Source: Hyperoodon ampullatus (lineage: Eukaryota > Chordata > Mammalia > Artiodactyla > Ziphiidae). Taken from it: a DNA stretch of 64,000 nt. The stretch is from assembly GCA_949752795.1 (NCBI GenBank), contig OX457061.1:8987239-9051238 (forward strand), in the 5' to 3' direction. Below are positions 47,405 through 58,059 of this stretch, in pieces. The notes below the pieces were generated by a model. The model ran no database searches, was not told the DNA's origin, and saw only the letters and a program-made list of their open reading frames with translations. The stretch's first letter is position 1. Each line of letters begins with the position of its first letter. The translations under genes and the position numbers were made by a program.

Positions 47405-47560
47405 CTGCCAAGTCCTCGACGCTCACATAGCCCACTGCTGGGATACTCTCCGCCGCCGCCGGCGCCAGGCCCGTTCAAGCCGTCGCCGCCGCGACCGCCT
47501 CAGCCTGCACCTCCCGCCCCCGGAAACGCTTCCCGGTCCAGCCCCCACCAAAACTGCCAG
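47405..47560 (-). other. ZBTB43: ZBTB43 non-coding exon 1 (predicted; 5' end approximate)
   Basis: On the minus strand the exon ends at 47405 with TTGGCAG followed by donor GTATGT. It contains an AUG-UGA minimal ORF at 47428-47423 and the 27-bp block (47448-47474) identical to the ZBTB34 island, 44 nt from the donor as in ZBTB34. It lies 19 kb upstream of the coding exon in the right orientation, with no competing gene between. The start is not determined by sequence. Confidence 0.65.
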
Positions 47561-47640
47561 TGCTTCCGGGGGTGCGTCAGAGAGAAAGCGATGTGCGCAT
47601 GCGGGACTCGCGTTTGGGGCGGGGCGTCAGGAGCGTGCTC
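47475..47640 (-). promoter_or_regulatory. ZBTB43: ZBTB43 core promoter
   Basis: TATA-less and GC-rich. CCGGAA at 47520-47525 and the opposite-strand TTCCGG at 47564-47569 form an inverted ETS/GABP-type pair; TGCGCATGCG at 47594-47603 is an NRF1-type palindrome with no counterpart seen in the ZBTB34 island. Confidence 0.6.
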
Positions 47641-47664
47641 ACAGAGAGCCGGCGGCTGCGCAGT

Positions 47665-48300
47665 ATAACCTGGAGCAGGTCAGTCTGCATTAGGGGCTAT
47701 AGGGCCACCGCTGAGAATTGAGGGGATACCGAGCCCTAAACCCTTTGACCTATCTCAGCTTATCTAGCAGAGATTGTGTCAAATCCTTTTGTGCCTCCAC
47801 AGAGCCTTTGGCTCGTAGTGGATGCTCAGTAAGTGTTCAATGAAAGGACCAGTGCCCTCGGTGTGGCAAGCACTATGACGGGAACCCCTAGGAAACGCTC
47901 CACCCCGACTGGAGGGAATGACTCATAATTGGTCCAGACTCTTCGTGGTAAACTCATTCTCATTAGCCAGTAGTTGGACTAGGCATAGGCATGTGACCAA
48001 CTTCTAGCCCATAATACGTATTATAGAAGTCATTGAGTGGGGCTTCTGGAAAAGTTCTTGTTTGCTTATTTTGTTTTTGTTTTTACGGAGTCCACTAGGA
48101 CTTCTAGTTGAGTGTGCTCCTTAAGTGCTTTGCCACGGCCTGCAAAGCAGAAAGACTGAGAGAGCCTAGGTCTCATATGACGTTAAGCTACAGTCTCAGC
48201 TTTGGACTGCTCACTCCTGGATGTTTGTTGCATGAGCCTAATAAACTTACTTGGACTTTATTTCTAGCAATATTATAGACTACATATCTCCAAGTATAAC
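47665..48300. other. Upstream intergenic, possible old repeats
   Basis: 'ctcgtagtggatgctcagta' near 47.82 kb is L2/MIR-like. 47.93-48.28 kb looks like a diverged interspersed repeat that I cannot name. Confidence 0.35.
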
Positions 48301-49304
48301 GGCAACAAAATATATAAAATTGCTAGGAGAAGTATTGAAAATACCCTTTTTAAATGTATAGATAACTTTGTGAGAAAGTCAGGAAAATCATCTGAGGTCA
48401 GAAAGGGAGCAGAAACATAAGCCTAGGAAGTTAGAATTAACATATGCCATACTGACAAATATTTTGAAAATCATCTCTGGAGGTAGGTAAACAATAATGC
48501 TACTACCAGCTATGGGGGCATCTACGTGGGTCCAGGCAGGATGACAGCCAAATTGGAACATCAGGTTGGGACCCAAGAAGGAATATATCTTTGGGGAAGG
48601 ATAGACTAGAGAAAAAACAAAATACTGCCCTGCAGAGGCAGGCAGCAAGGAAAGTTGACTCTGCCTTGGTTTTGGGTGGAAGGGTAAAACATTTTCCTAG
48701 TGGATGCATGGCCAAAGTCTGGCCATCACATGGCGACACAATTTGCATGGTCCAAAAGCCCACAAGCTGAACATTTCAATTTAAAATAGATCTGGACAGA
48801 TAGTACCTATGGTACTTGGATAAAGCAAAGTCCTCTTGAGAAGAACTCACTGTCAACCCAGGTCTCAAAGAATTCCCATGGATAGGCTTCCAAATGAATA
48901 TGAACCCACAATCAAAAAACAGAAACCCATGAGCTGAGAAGACAAGTGGCAGAGTCAGATACATTTTAAGTGTATAGCTCATTGGAAAGGTTAAATAACA
49001 AATTAGATACAGCTGAAGAGAAATTAGTGAGCTAAAAAATAGATTTGAAGAAAATTACCCAAAAGCATCCCAGAGATAAGGAAATGAAAAAAAGTGACGT
49101 CTATCACATGCTTATCAGTTACGTTAGAAGATAATAAAGTGAATATGAGCCAGGCAATTGTCAAATAATGATGACTGAGAATTTTCCAGAATCGATGAAA
49201 GATAAGCATCCTCAGGAAACACAGTGAGTACCAAGCAGGATAGGGGAAAAGAAAACCTAGATTCAGTCTGGTGAAACTGCAGAACACCAAAGCATGAGAT
49301 GCTT

Positions 49305-49632
49305 TTAAAAGCAGACAGGGGACTTCCCTGGTGGCGCAGTGGTTAAGAATCTGCCTGCCATTCAAGCCCTGGTCCAGGAAGATCCCACATGCTGCAGAGC
49401 AACTAAGCCCGTGTGCCGCAACTAGTGAGCCTGCGTGCCACAACTACTGAAGCCCACGTGCCTAGAGCCTGCGCTTCACAACAATAGAAGCCACCCCAGT
49501 GAGAAGCCTGTGGACTGCAACGAAGAGTAGCCCCTTATCGCCGCAACTAGAGAAAAGTCCATGCACAGCAATGAAGACCCAACGCAGCCAAAAATAAATA
49601 GAAAAAGAAATTAGAAAAATTTAAAGCAGACA
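49305..49632 (+). mobile_element. CHR-family SINE (long form, internally deleted)
   Basis: The body is about 49319-49618. Flanks 'tttaaaagcagacag' and 'tttaaagcagacag'. The segment between 'ctgcctgcca' and 'ttcaagccct' lacks about 20 bp of the B-box region. Confidence 0.9.
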
Positions 49633-49883
49633 GAAGTCAGATAATCCACCATGGAATGACAGTGATACTAACTCCTGACTGTACAACAGCAATAACGGGA
49701 ACAAAGATAACAATAATAGCATGAAATAATATCATTAATGATATAATAGCCTTACTGTGATGAGAGAAAATAATCTTATACCTAGAATTGCATACTTAGC
49801 AAACAATCTTTCAAAAATGAAAACATAGTACTTTTTGGATCAACAAAAACTAAGAGTTACTACCAACAGAACTTAACTGAAGA

Positions 49884-50251
49884 ATCTAGAACAGGGGTCT
49901 CCAACCCCCAGGCCATGGACTGGTACCAGTCCGCAGCCTGTTAGGAACTGGGCCATATAGCAGGAGGTGAGCGGCGGGCGAGGGTGCAAAGCTTCATCTG
50001 TATTTACAGCCGCTCCCCATCGCTCACATTACCACCTGAGCTCCGCCTGCTGTCAGCATTATGGTGAGTTGTATAATTATTTCATTATATATTACAATGT
50101 AATAATAATAGAAATAAAGTGCACAATAAATGTAATGTGCTTGAATCATCCTGAAACCACTCCTCCCACCCTCTACCCCTGGTCCATGGAAAAATTGTCT
50201 TCCGCAAAACCGGTCCCTGGTGCCAGAAATTTGGGAACTGCTGATCTAGAA
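49884..50251 (+). mobile_element. hAT-type non-autonomous DNA transposon
   Basis: The element (49892-50243) begins 'caggggtctccaaccccc' and ends 'tttgggaactgctg', giving inverted ends. Perfect 8-bp duplications 'atctagaa' flank it, the hallmark of hAT transposition. It has no transposase. Subfamily not assigned. Confidence 0.9.
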
Positions 50252-50397
50252 GATATATTTCAGGAAGAAATAAAATGATCCCAGGAGGAAGATCTGAGGA
50301 CTAATAAGGATTAGTGAGCAAATGAAATGGCACACATGGTTAAACATGAACAAACATCAGGGACAAAAAACAAGAACAATTATAATTTGTGTGATTA

Positions 50398-50622
50398 AAA
50401 AAGGCAAAACCGGGCTTCCCTGGTGGCTCAGTGGTTGAGAGTCCGCCTGCCGGTGCAGGGGACGCGGGTTCGTGCCCCAGTCTGGGAGGATCCCACATGC
50501 CGCGGAGCGGCTGGGCCCGTGAGCCATGGCCGCTGAGCCTGCGCGTCCGGAGCCTGTGCTCCGCTACGGGAGAGGCCACAGCAGTGAGAAGCCCGCGTAC
50601 TGCAAAAACAAAAAGGCAAAAC
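50398..50622 (+). mobile_element. CHR-family SINE (short form)
   Basis: The body starts at 50412. Both flanks carry 'aaaaaggcaaaacc'. Confidence 0.93.
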
Positions 50623-50689
50623 CAAAATAATGGAACGATAGTAATAAAGTATAAGAGGATTACTGAAGTTAAAATATTTTAAAGTGTGT

Positions 50690-51115
50690 GTTAGTTAACT
50701 ATTGCATAACAAACAGCCACAAAACCTAGAGGGATGCAGCTATATTTGTTTATTGCTCACATGTCTAGTGTCTGCTGGGGGTTGGTTAGAAAGCTTTGCT
50801 GAGCTTGCCTGGGCTTGCCTACATGTCTGGGGTCAGCTGATCTCGTATGGTTTTGACTGGGAGCCTTGACTTTTCTCCATGAGTCTCCTACTCACCAGCC
50901 AGGATGTTGGGATAAATTCTCATGGCAATGGCAGGGACACAAAAGAGAGCAATGGAAATGTACAACCACATTTTTCAAGACTTTTTTTTAAACATCTCAT
51001 TGGCCAGAGCAGGTCACATAACTGAGTCCAAGGCTGTAGTAGGAGGGAGCTGTGAAGGATTATGGCAAAGGGTTTGCATACTGAGAAAGTGAAGAACTGG
51101 AGCCATTAGTTCAAT
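50690..51115 (-). mobile_element. MLT1-type (ERVL-MaLR) LTR
   Basis: 'gttagttaactattgcataa' at the left and 'gctgtgaaggattatggcaa' at the right follow the reverse complement of an MLT1 LTR. Confidence 0.75.
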
Positions 51116-51367
51116 CAATCTAATTGACTGCTTCCACAGTCCATAAAAATATTGATTAACATTAGACTTCTAATTAAATATGAATTTTAAAATTTCAAGG
51201 CTTACTATTGAAAGAATAAAAATAGTTATAGACCAAACCAGAGAAAGAAAAGTAATATTGTTAAAAAGAGGGAAAGGGAAAAAGGGGAAGGAAATAAAGG
51301 CGGAAACAAAAGAACATAAAAAGTGGAAACATATAAAGCATGAAATAAAGTGGAAAAATAAATTTAA

Positions 51368-51572
51368 ATATTTCAGTAATCAGGGCTTCCCTGGTGGTGC
51401 AGTGGTTGAGAGTCCGCCTGCCGATGCAGGGGACGCGGGTTCGTGCCCCAGTCCGGGAAGATCCCACATGCCGTGGAGCGGCTGGGCCCGTGAGCCATGG
51501 CTGCTGAACCTGCGCGTCCGGAGCCTGTGCCCCGCAACAGGAGAGGCCACAACAGTGAGAGGCCTGTGTACC

Positions 51573-51608
<36 letters not shown>

Positions 51609-51617
51609 GTAATCACA
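51368..51617 (+). mobile_element. CHR-family SINE (short form)
   Basis: The body starts at 51383 and has an A-run of about 27 nt. Both flanks carry 'atttcagtaatca'. Confidence 0.94.
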
Positions 51618-51689
51618 ATAAGTATATTTTAAAAAACTAAACCTTCTAGTTAAAAGAAAAATTATAACACCAGCTTTAAAAAAATTTTT

Positions 51690-51860
51690 AGCTGTACACT
51701 CTTTATTTTAAAAATTAATTAATTGATTTTATTTTATTTTTTGCTGTGCAGCTTGCGGGATCTTAGTCTCCCAAGCAGGAATTGAACCCAGGCCCACAGC
51801 AGTTAAAGGACTGAGTCCTAACCACTTGACTGCCAGGGAGTTTCCTAGCTGTACACTTTT
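51690..51860 (-). mobile_element. CHR-related SINE (short subfamily)
   Basis: The body is about 51707-51845. Flanks 'tagctgtacactcttt' and 'tagctgtacacttttt' form the target duplication. Confidence 0.88.
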
Positions 51861-52009
51861 TAAAACACAAAGAAAATTTGAAGTAAAAGAATGGTAAAAG
51901 AGATTCTATGCTGGGTCTGTTAGCTGTATTAACATGGGATGAAATAGACTTTAAGGCAAAAAGCACTGCTAAAAATAGTGTGGTGAATTTTATTATTGTT
52001 CTCAATAAT

Positions 52010-52440
52010 TTGCCACTCCTCCCTGTAAGAGGCCTCTACTTCCCACCTCATGGACTTCAGGCTTGGTCACTGAAACGTGAATAGAAATTATGTGTGCTCC
52101 TGAGCAGAGCTTTAAGAACCACTGTTCTTTCCCTCTGCCAGAAGCAGATCATGTCCCAGATGGGACCGCTCCTTCTGCTTGGGTCCTTGAATGAAAATAA
52201 GATAGAATGAAGAGTGGGTAGTTCCACAAATGACCCACAAAGGATGTATAACGTAAGTGAGAAATTAACTCTCCTTGTTATAAGCCACTGAGATTTTGAA
52301 GTTAGGCGTGGTCATGCGGCTTCTTTGACTAATGTAATATGAAATGTGTCACTTCCAAGTGGGCACTTTTTGAGCGAGTTCATGATTCATGCTATCATGT
52401 TGTTACTGCAGCATAAGTTAACAAAAGATGACTAATACAA
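52010..52440 (+). mobile_element. Old MLT1-like LTR, rearranged
   Basis: 'gccactgagattttg' is normally followed directly by 'ttactgcagcataa', but here about 120 bp of 5'-LTR-like sequence ('ggcttctttgactaatgtaa') lies between them. Confidence 0.6.
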
Positions 52441-52629
52441 ATAGGCTATTTTTTAATGAGAAAGGTTCAACTCACCAGGAGTACATAATAAGTCTATATT
52501 GTATCCATGTAATATTATAATAGCTTCAAACTATGGTATAGAGTAAAAATTGATAGAATTATTAAGAGAAATCAACAAATTCACCATCAGAGTGGAGACT
52601 GTGGAATTCATGAGTGCTGTCCACCAAAT

Positions 52630-52990
52630 ATTTCCTGTCTTTCTCCTGGATATGTGGTAGGCCTGCCCTTGAACACAGATGTGGCCTTGTGGCTTTCTTT
52701 GACCAATGTAAAAGGAATTGAAATGATACGTGTCACTTTCAGGTGAAAGCTTTAAGAGCCAATGTGTAATTTCCCTCTCTCTACTTTCTCTCTGCCATGG
52801 AGACCAGCAATGTTCCAGAAAGTGGCTGCCCCATCAAAATGAGTCCTAGAGTGAAGACTGCATGTAGCAGAGCCCTAAGCTGACCAGAGATAAAAATATA
52901 GGGTAATAAATAAATATGCTTTTGATGCTATAAGCTTCTTAGAGTTAGAAGTTAGTGTTTATTATTTTAGCATAACATAGGTTAAAATGA
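52630..52990 (+). mobile_element. Old MLT1-like LTR
   Basis: 'tggctttctttgaccaatgt', 'gaccagcaatgttccagaaa' and 'ttttagcataacataggtta' follow MLT1 order. It is related to the copy at 52.0-52.4 kb; the sequence between them looks like L1 ORF2. Confidence 0.6.
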
Positions 52991-53004
52991 CTAGTGCAGT
53001 TTTT

Positions 53005-53870
53005 TTTTCCATTTTTAAATTAAGGTACAATTTACATACAGTAGAATTCACCCTTCTTGGTGTATAGTTCTATGATTTTTGACAAACACATGCAGTCATG
53101 TAACTATAACCACAATCAAGACGTAGGACAGTTCCATTAGCTCCAGAAATTCCCCAGTGCCCCTTCGTAGCCAACCCCTTACCCCTGGCAACCACCAATC
53201 TGTTTTCTGTCCCTGTAGTTTTGCCTTTTCCAGAAAGAATCATACGTAATACATTATGTAGCATTTTGAGTCTGGCTTCCTTTCCTTAGCATAATGCATT
53301 TGAGAGTAATCCATGTTGTTGTGGTATTAGTAGTTTATTCCTTTTTATTGCTGAGTGATATTCCATTATATGGATATACTGCAGTTTGTTTATCCATTTT
53401 CCAATCGAAGAACATTTGAATTATTTCCAGTTTTGGGTAATCATGCATAAAGCCACTATAAGTATTCACGTACAGGTTTTAAGTGTTCATCTCACTTGTT
53501 TGAATACGTATGAGTGGGATTACTGGGTTGTATCCTAAATATATGTTTAACTTTTAAAGAAACTGTCAAATTGTTTTCCACAGTGATTCATTTTACATTG
53601 TTCAGTATATCACTTTACAGTCCCACAAGCAATGCAGGAGAATTCCATTGCTCCACATCCTTCCTTTTATACTTGGTATTAGCAGTTTTTAAAAGTCATT
53701 TTAATAGATATGTAGTGATATCTCATGTGGTTTTATTTTACATTCTCCTAATGACTAACAATGTTGAGCATCTTTTCATGTGCATGTTTGCCATATTCAT
53801 CTCTTCTGTGGTGCAGAGTTTGTTCAAATCTTTTGCCCCTTTTTAAAAAATCCCCATCCTGGGATTAGTG
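53005..53870 (-). repeat. L1M element, 3' region
   Basis: 'tattgctgagtgatattcca', 'cccctggcaaccaccaatct' and 'ggattactgggttgtatcct' are the complement of the L1 3' end region. Confidence 0.85.
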
Positions 53871-54789
53871 TGTTACTTGATTTGGCCCCTGGCTCCTCTC
53901 AAGAAGTGGCTCTCAATCTGTTGTTCTCTACAGTTCTTGGTTCTGCCCTCTGGGAAATTCTTCCTTTTCCAACAGCTCCCTGGGTTAATTTGAAGAGCAT
54001 CTTGCAGAGAGTATTGAGGAATATACACTTTTTGGTGGCGATCAACTTTCTCTTTCCCATAAATAGTTGGGAAAATCTCTGCCTAGGATGATGACACTTT
54101 TGCCAATACATAGCTCTCAAAAACATTTTGGATTTTCAATTTGTGTGTTTCTAGTCAACTCCATGTGACAAAAGCCATACTCACAATGCTTTCTGACATG
54201 TGCCTCTTTCTATAGACTCGATTAACTTCTGGTACTTTGAGACATCACGATTTTGTGGGGTTGCACCCTTAATCTTTCTAGGAACATTTTTGTCAGCTGA
54301 AATGATCCATGTTCTTGATTTGATTATTGCCCACAAACTGTATTTTGATTTAAGATTCTTAATTTTTTTTATCTTTTATTGGCTGGAGAGGTTGGAGATA
54401 GAGTTTTATTTTTCAACTTAGCAAGCTCTGGACTCTGTATTCCCCCTAACTCTTGCTTCCAAAACTGGCCAGTTCTTTTCTGAGCACATCTCTTTCCTGT
54501 AGTAGTAACATTTCAACTTTATCCAGCAGCAAGAAAGTCATACTTTTGACATTTTGTCTTTAGATGTCTTCCCCCAACTCTAAAAGTTCATTAGACACAT
54601 TTTCTGCTATTTATATCTTCATACACAACTGTTTTGTTAAATGTTTCTCACTACTTAACACAGGCTGCCTTTTCTTGTCTCCTGTAACAGTTTCCCCCGT
54701 TTTCCAGCCTCATGTAAATGTTTCCTTGCTGCTTATTGACTGGTCCCAAATTCAGTGACTTGTATTGCAACCTCCCACTTTCAGCACCG
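53871..54789. other. Intergenic, nothing identified
   Basis: Pyrimidine-rich, AT-rich sequence, possibly an old repeat. I cannot name it and see no gene. Confidence 0.35.
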
Positions 54790-55425
54790 ATTACTGTATT
54801 GGTCTGCTATTACTGCAAAATGACTCACCCCAAAACTCAGTAGCCTGAAACAACTATGACTTCTTAAAGTGATTTAAAAAATATTTTATTTTATTTTATA
54901 TATTATTTGTTTACTTTGGCTGCACCGGGTCTTCGTTGCAGCATGCGGGATCTTTTTTTTCAGTTGCAGCATGCCGACTTCTTAGTTGCGGCATGTGGTA
55001 TCTAGTTCCCTGACCAGGGATCAAACCTAGGTCCCCTGCAGTGGGAGTGCAGAGTCTTACCTACCGGACCACCAGGGAAGTCCCAAAACAACAATGATTT
55101 ATCTTCACTCGTGTCTGCAAGTCAGCTAAGCTGGACTCAGCTGGGCAGCTCTGCTTCAAGCTGTGGGTCCAGCTGGGTCTGGCTCCTCATGGCAGGTTGG
55201 GCTCAGGTCTGCCCATGTGTTTTCATTTTGGGGCCCAGCTGAAGTGACGGTAGCTACCCAGGGGAAGCTCTTCTCATGGAATACAGAGATGTAAGAGATG
55301 AAGCCTCACTGTGCAAGCATATTTCATGCTTTTGCTTCTATTATTTCTGTTAACATCACACTGGCCATACAAGTCACATGGCTGAGCCCACAGTCAAGGC
55401 GTAGGAAGGTGTACTCCAGTTCTAG
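54790..55425 (-). mobile_element. MLT1-type LTR split by a SINE
   Basis: 'ttggtctgctattactgcaa' with 'cccaaaactcagtagcctga' at the left and 'ctggccatacaagtcacatg' at the right are reverse-complement MLT1. A SINE at 54880-55083 divides it. Confidence 0.75.
54880..55083 (-). mobile_element. CHR-related SINE inside an LTR
   Basis: It contains 'gactggtt'-type head sequence ending 'accaccagggaagtccc' on the right and an AT-rich tail on the left. Confidence 0.85.
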
Positions 55426-55438
55426 TGAGGGGGACATA

Positions 55439-55650
55439 GGGCTTCCCTGGTGGCGCAGTGGTTGAGAGTCCGCCTGCCGATGCAGGGGACACGGGTTCGT
55501 GCCCCGATCCGGGAAGATCCCACATGCCGCGGAGCGTCTGGGCCCGTGAGCCATGGCCGCTGAGCCTGTGCGTCCGGAGCCTGTGCCCCGCAACGGGAGA
55601 GGCCACGTGAGGGGCCTGCGTAAAGCAAAAAAAAAAAAAAAAAAAAAAAG
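55439..55650 (+). mobile_element. CHR-family SINE (short form)
   Basis: Full head through to an A-run of about 23 nt. No clear target duplication is found. A small deletion ('cacgtgaggggc') removes part of the 3' domain. Confidence 0.92.
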
Positions 55651-55774
55651 ATAAAGGATATTTAATATGTGAATTTAAGGAGTTTTTTGCTTGGATGCTT
55701 GTGATGTTAACCCCACCCCTGTCATCCTAGACTTTCAATAATGGCTGTTAGACCCACAAAAGCCCTGCAGGAGT

Positions 55775-55775
<1 letters not shown>

Positions 55776-55823
<48 letters not shown>
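55776..55823 (+). repeat. (GT)24 microsatellite
   Basis: An uninterrupted GT run of about 48 bp, alternating purine-pyrimidine. Confidence 0.97.
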
Positions 55824-55826
<3 letters not shown>

Positions 55827-56109
55827 TCAAAGGAAGGGTCAAGTTCCTTTGGAGACAATGACAGAAATAGAACAAATTCAGCATAGGCTGGCACTTAGAT
55901 CCAGGGGTAACTAGGAAAGGTACACCCTGGGTACTTTCAGGCATCTTGGAAACACACTGAGATCTCCACAGGAGAAGAGGTGGTGGTTTCAGCGGATCAT
56001 ATTTGTCTTTTAAAGGCCTAGGAGTCTAGCTGAAATCTGGGTTATAACTGGGAGGATCAATATCTAGTCCAAGGGAAGTTGAATAGCACCTGCAATAGCC
56101 TTCACACTC

Positions 56110-56260
56110 ACTCTTCAGGCATTTACTCTGTAGGAGGCGCTGGGCTAAGCACTTCACATTTATTATCCTATTAAATATTTACAACTCCACGCGGTAGGTG
56201 ATGCTCGTATCTCATTCTATGCATGAGGAATCTGGAGCTCTGGCAGAAGCACAAGCCAGA
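56110..56260 (-). repeat. MIR SINE fragment
   Basis: 'ggcgctgggctaagcacttc' with 'ttacaactccacgcggtagg' fits reverse-complement MIR. Confidence 0.7.
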
Positions 56261-56466
56261 TTTCATCATCTGGGAGAGGGAGCCCCCAAAAGTTCCCTAG
56301 ATACTGAGGGCAGGGTCTGGAGGTGGGGCATGTGGAGCTGAGAGGGGACCCCCGGCACTGGTCAGTGGGGGGCACACTGCCCTTTGACTACTTCTTGTAA
56401 GGCTCAAGCTCAGACCACTGATGCTTTAGTTGCCTGATGAGCAGACTGGCCCCAGGTCTCCCCCTG

Positions 56467-56700
56467 CTCCCTCTAATATCTTTTTTTTTTTGCGGTACGC
56501 AGGCCCCTCACTGTTGTGGCCTCTCCCGTTGCAGAGCACAGCCTCCGGACGCACAGGCTCAGCAGCCATGGCTCACGGGCCCAGCTGCTCCGCGGCATGT
56601 GGGATCTTCCCAGACCGGGGCACGAACCCGTGTCCCCTGCGTCGGCAGGCGGACTCTCAACCACTGCGCCACCAGGGAAGCCCTCCCTCTAATATCTTTT
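56467..56700 (-). mobile_element. CHR-family SINE (short form)
   Basis: The body is about 56484-56683. Both sides carry 'tccctctaatatctttt', a 17-bp duplication. Confidence 0.94.
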
Positions 56701-56906
56701 CATTATGCTCTTAACAGTCACCGTGTCTGCAAGTGTCCAATAAAAACTTTGAAATAGTATCCACTTTTGGAGAATGTGTTCCCCCAGCTTCTCTGCTGGG
56801 CTCAGAGAAGTGAAGGGACTTGCCCAGGGTTACACAACTGGTATGAGGCAGAGTGGATATGGGAACTTGGCCACATGGACCTCCCCTTCCAAGTTCATGA
56901 GCTCTG

Positions 56907-57292
56907 TATTAGTCAGCTGGGGCTGCCATAACAAACTACCACAGACTGGTGGCGGAAGCAACAGAGATTTATTTTCTCATAGTTCTGAAGGCTGGAAGTC
57001 CAAGATCCAGGTGTCAGCGGGTTTAGTTTCGCCTGATGCCTCTCTCTTTGGCTTTGCTAATGGCCACCTTCTGGCTATATCCTCATAGGCAAGTGCTCCT
57101 GGTGTGTCTGTATATCCTAATGTCCTCTTCTTGCAAGGACATTATATGAAGAGCCTACTCTAAGGGCCTCATTTTAGCTTAATCACCTCTTTAAAGCCCT
57201 ATCTCCAAATACAGTCATATTCTGAGTCCTGGGGGCTAGGGCTTCAACATATGAATTTTGGGTGGACACAATTCAGTCCATCTAACCACTGC
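56907..57292 (-). mobile_element. MLT1A-like LTR
   Basis: 'tgtattagtcagctggggct' to 'ggacacaattcagtccatct' is an almost complete reverse-complement MLT1 LTR. Confidence 0.85.
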
Positions 57293-57983
57293 CTCAAGGT
57301 AATGCTACCTACCCCTGCCTCCAAGACCCACAGACCTGTAGAATGTGGCCCACTCTCCACCGTGGTACAGTTCTGGCCACTGAGACACGAAGAGGAAGAG
57401 GGACTAGCCAGGTGCACCCCGACAGGCAGGAGTAGAGCTGAGAGGTGACCCAGATATCTGAGTCTCCCAAAGGCGCCCAGCACCCATGCCCCCATTTCCC
57501 ACCAACAGGAAGCTGACTTTCCTTGGGGACTTCACCACCTGCCCCATTCTCACCCGATGGTCTGAGGGGATTCAGCTCCAGAGATGAACCTTGATTACCT
57601 TAAGCCCATCAGCTTATGCTGTTTTCCTGCCACCATGGTGTATGCAGGGGCAAGCCTGTGACCTTATCTGGACACCCCTGTACTTGTGGGGGAGTTCCCA
57701 GAAGAGACTCACTTTTGTGGGGTGGTATGGGAGGAGGAGAGGTCGAGAACTCTTGTAGCCATTTTATTGCTATGAAAGGAGGGCCTGTAGTTGCAGGGGC
57801 CCCTGTGAGGGGGCTGAACATGAACTTGACAGCAAGAAAGACATACAAGTGAGCCAGAGACAAATCAGTTTCTTAGTGAGAGCCTGTTTTTAGCCTCACG
57901 GGATCAGGCTCCTGTGAACTCACATGTTCTCTTTATTCTTTGTCAGCTTGAGGCTTTGCTTTTATTTTGTTTTGCTTTTTTAC
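57293..57983. other. Intergenic, no feature recognised
   Basis: Unique sequence. Short ORFs have no recognisable relatives. Confidence 0.4.
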
Positions 57984-58059
57984 AATCAGGATAGTCTTAA
58001 TTGACACACAGACTGGTAGGGAATCAAGATAGTCTTAATTGACACACAGACTGGGAGGG
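57984..58059 (+). repeat. 38-bp tandem duplication
   Basis: Two units starting 'aatcaggatagtcttaattg' and 'aatcaagatagtcttaattg', differing at two positions. Confidence 0.9.

Larger units (their letters stand above)
47000..47660. promoter_or_regulatory. ZBTB43: CpG island at ZBTB43 5' end
   Basis: A CpG-dense stretch of about 0.65 kb spans the predicted first exon, core promoter and start of intron 1. ORFs such as 47154-47693 are GC-driven frames and not genes. Confidence 0.85.
48300..51700 (+). repeat. Third HAL1/L1M-type LINE copy, nested
   Basis: 5'-UTR-like sequence at 48.4-48.8 kb and ORF1-like sequence at 49.0-49.3, 49.6-49.9 and 50.25-50.4 kb continue across two SINEs and a hAT element. 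The fragment after 51.14 kb may belong to the same copy. No intact frame is present. Confidence 0.55.

Noticed and set aside
47052..47693. ORFs at the ZBTB43 CpG island.
   Set aside because: Same GC effect; they cross a predicted splice donor and promoter.
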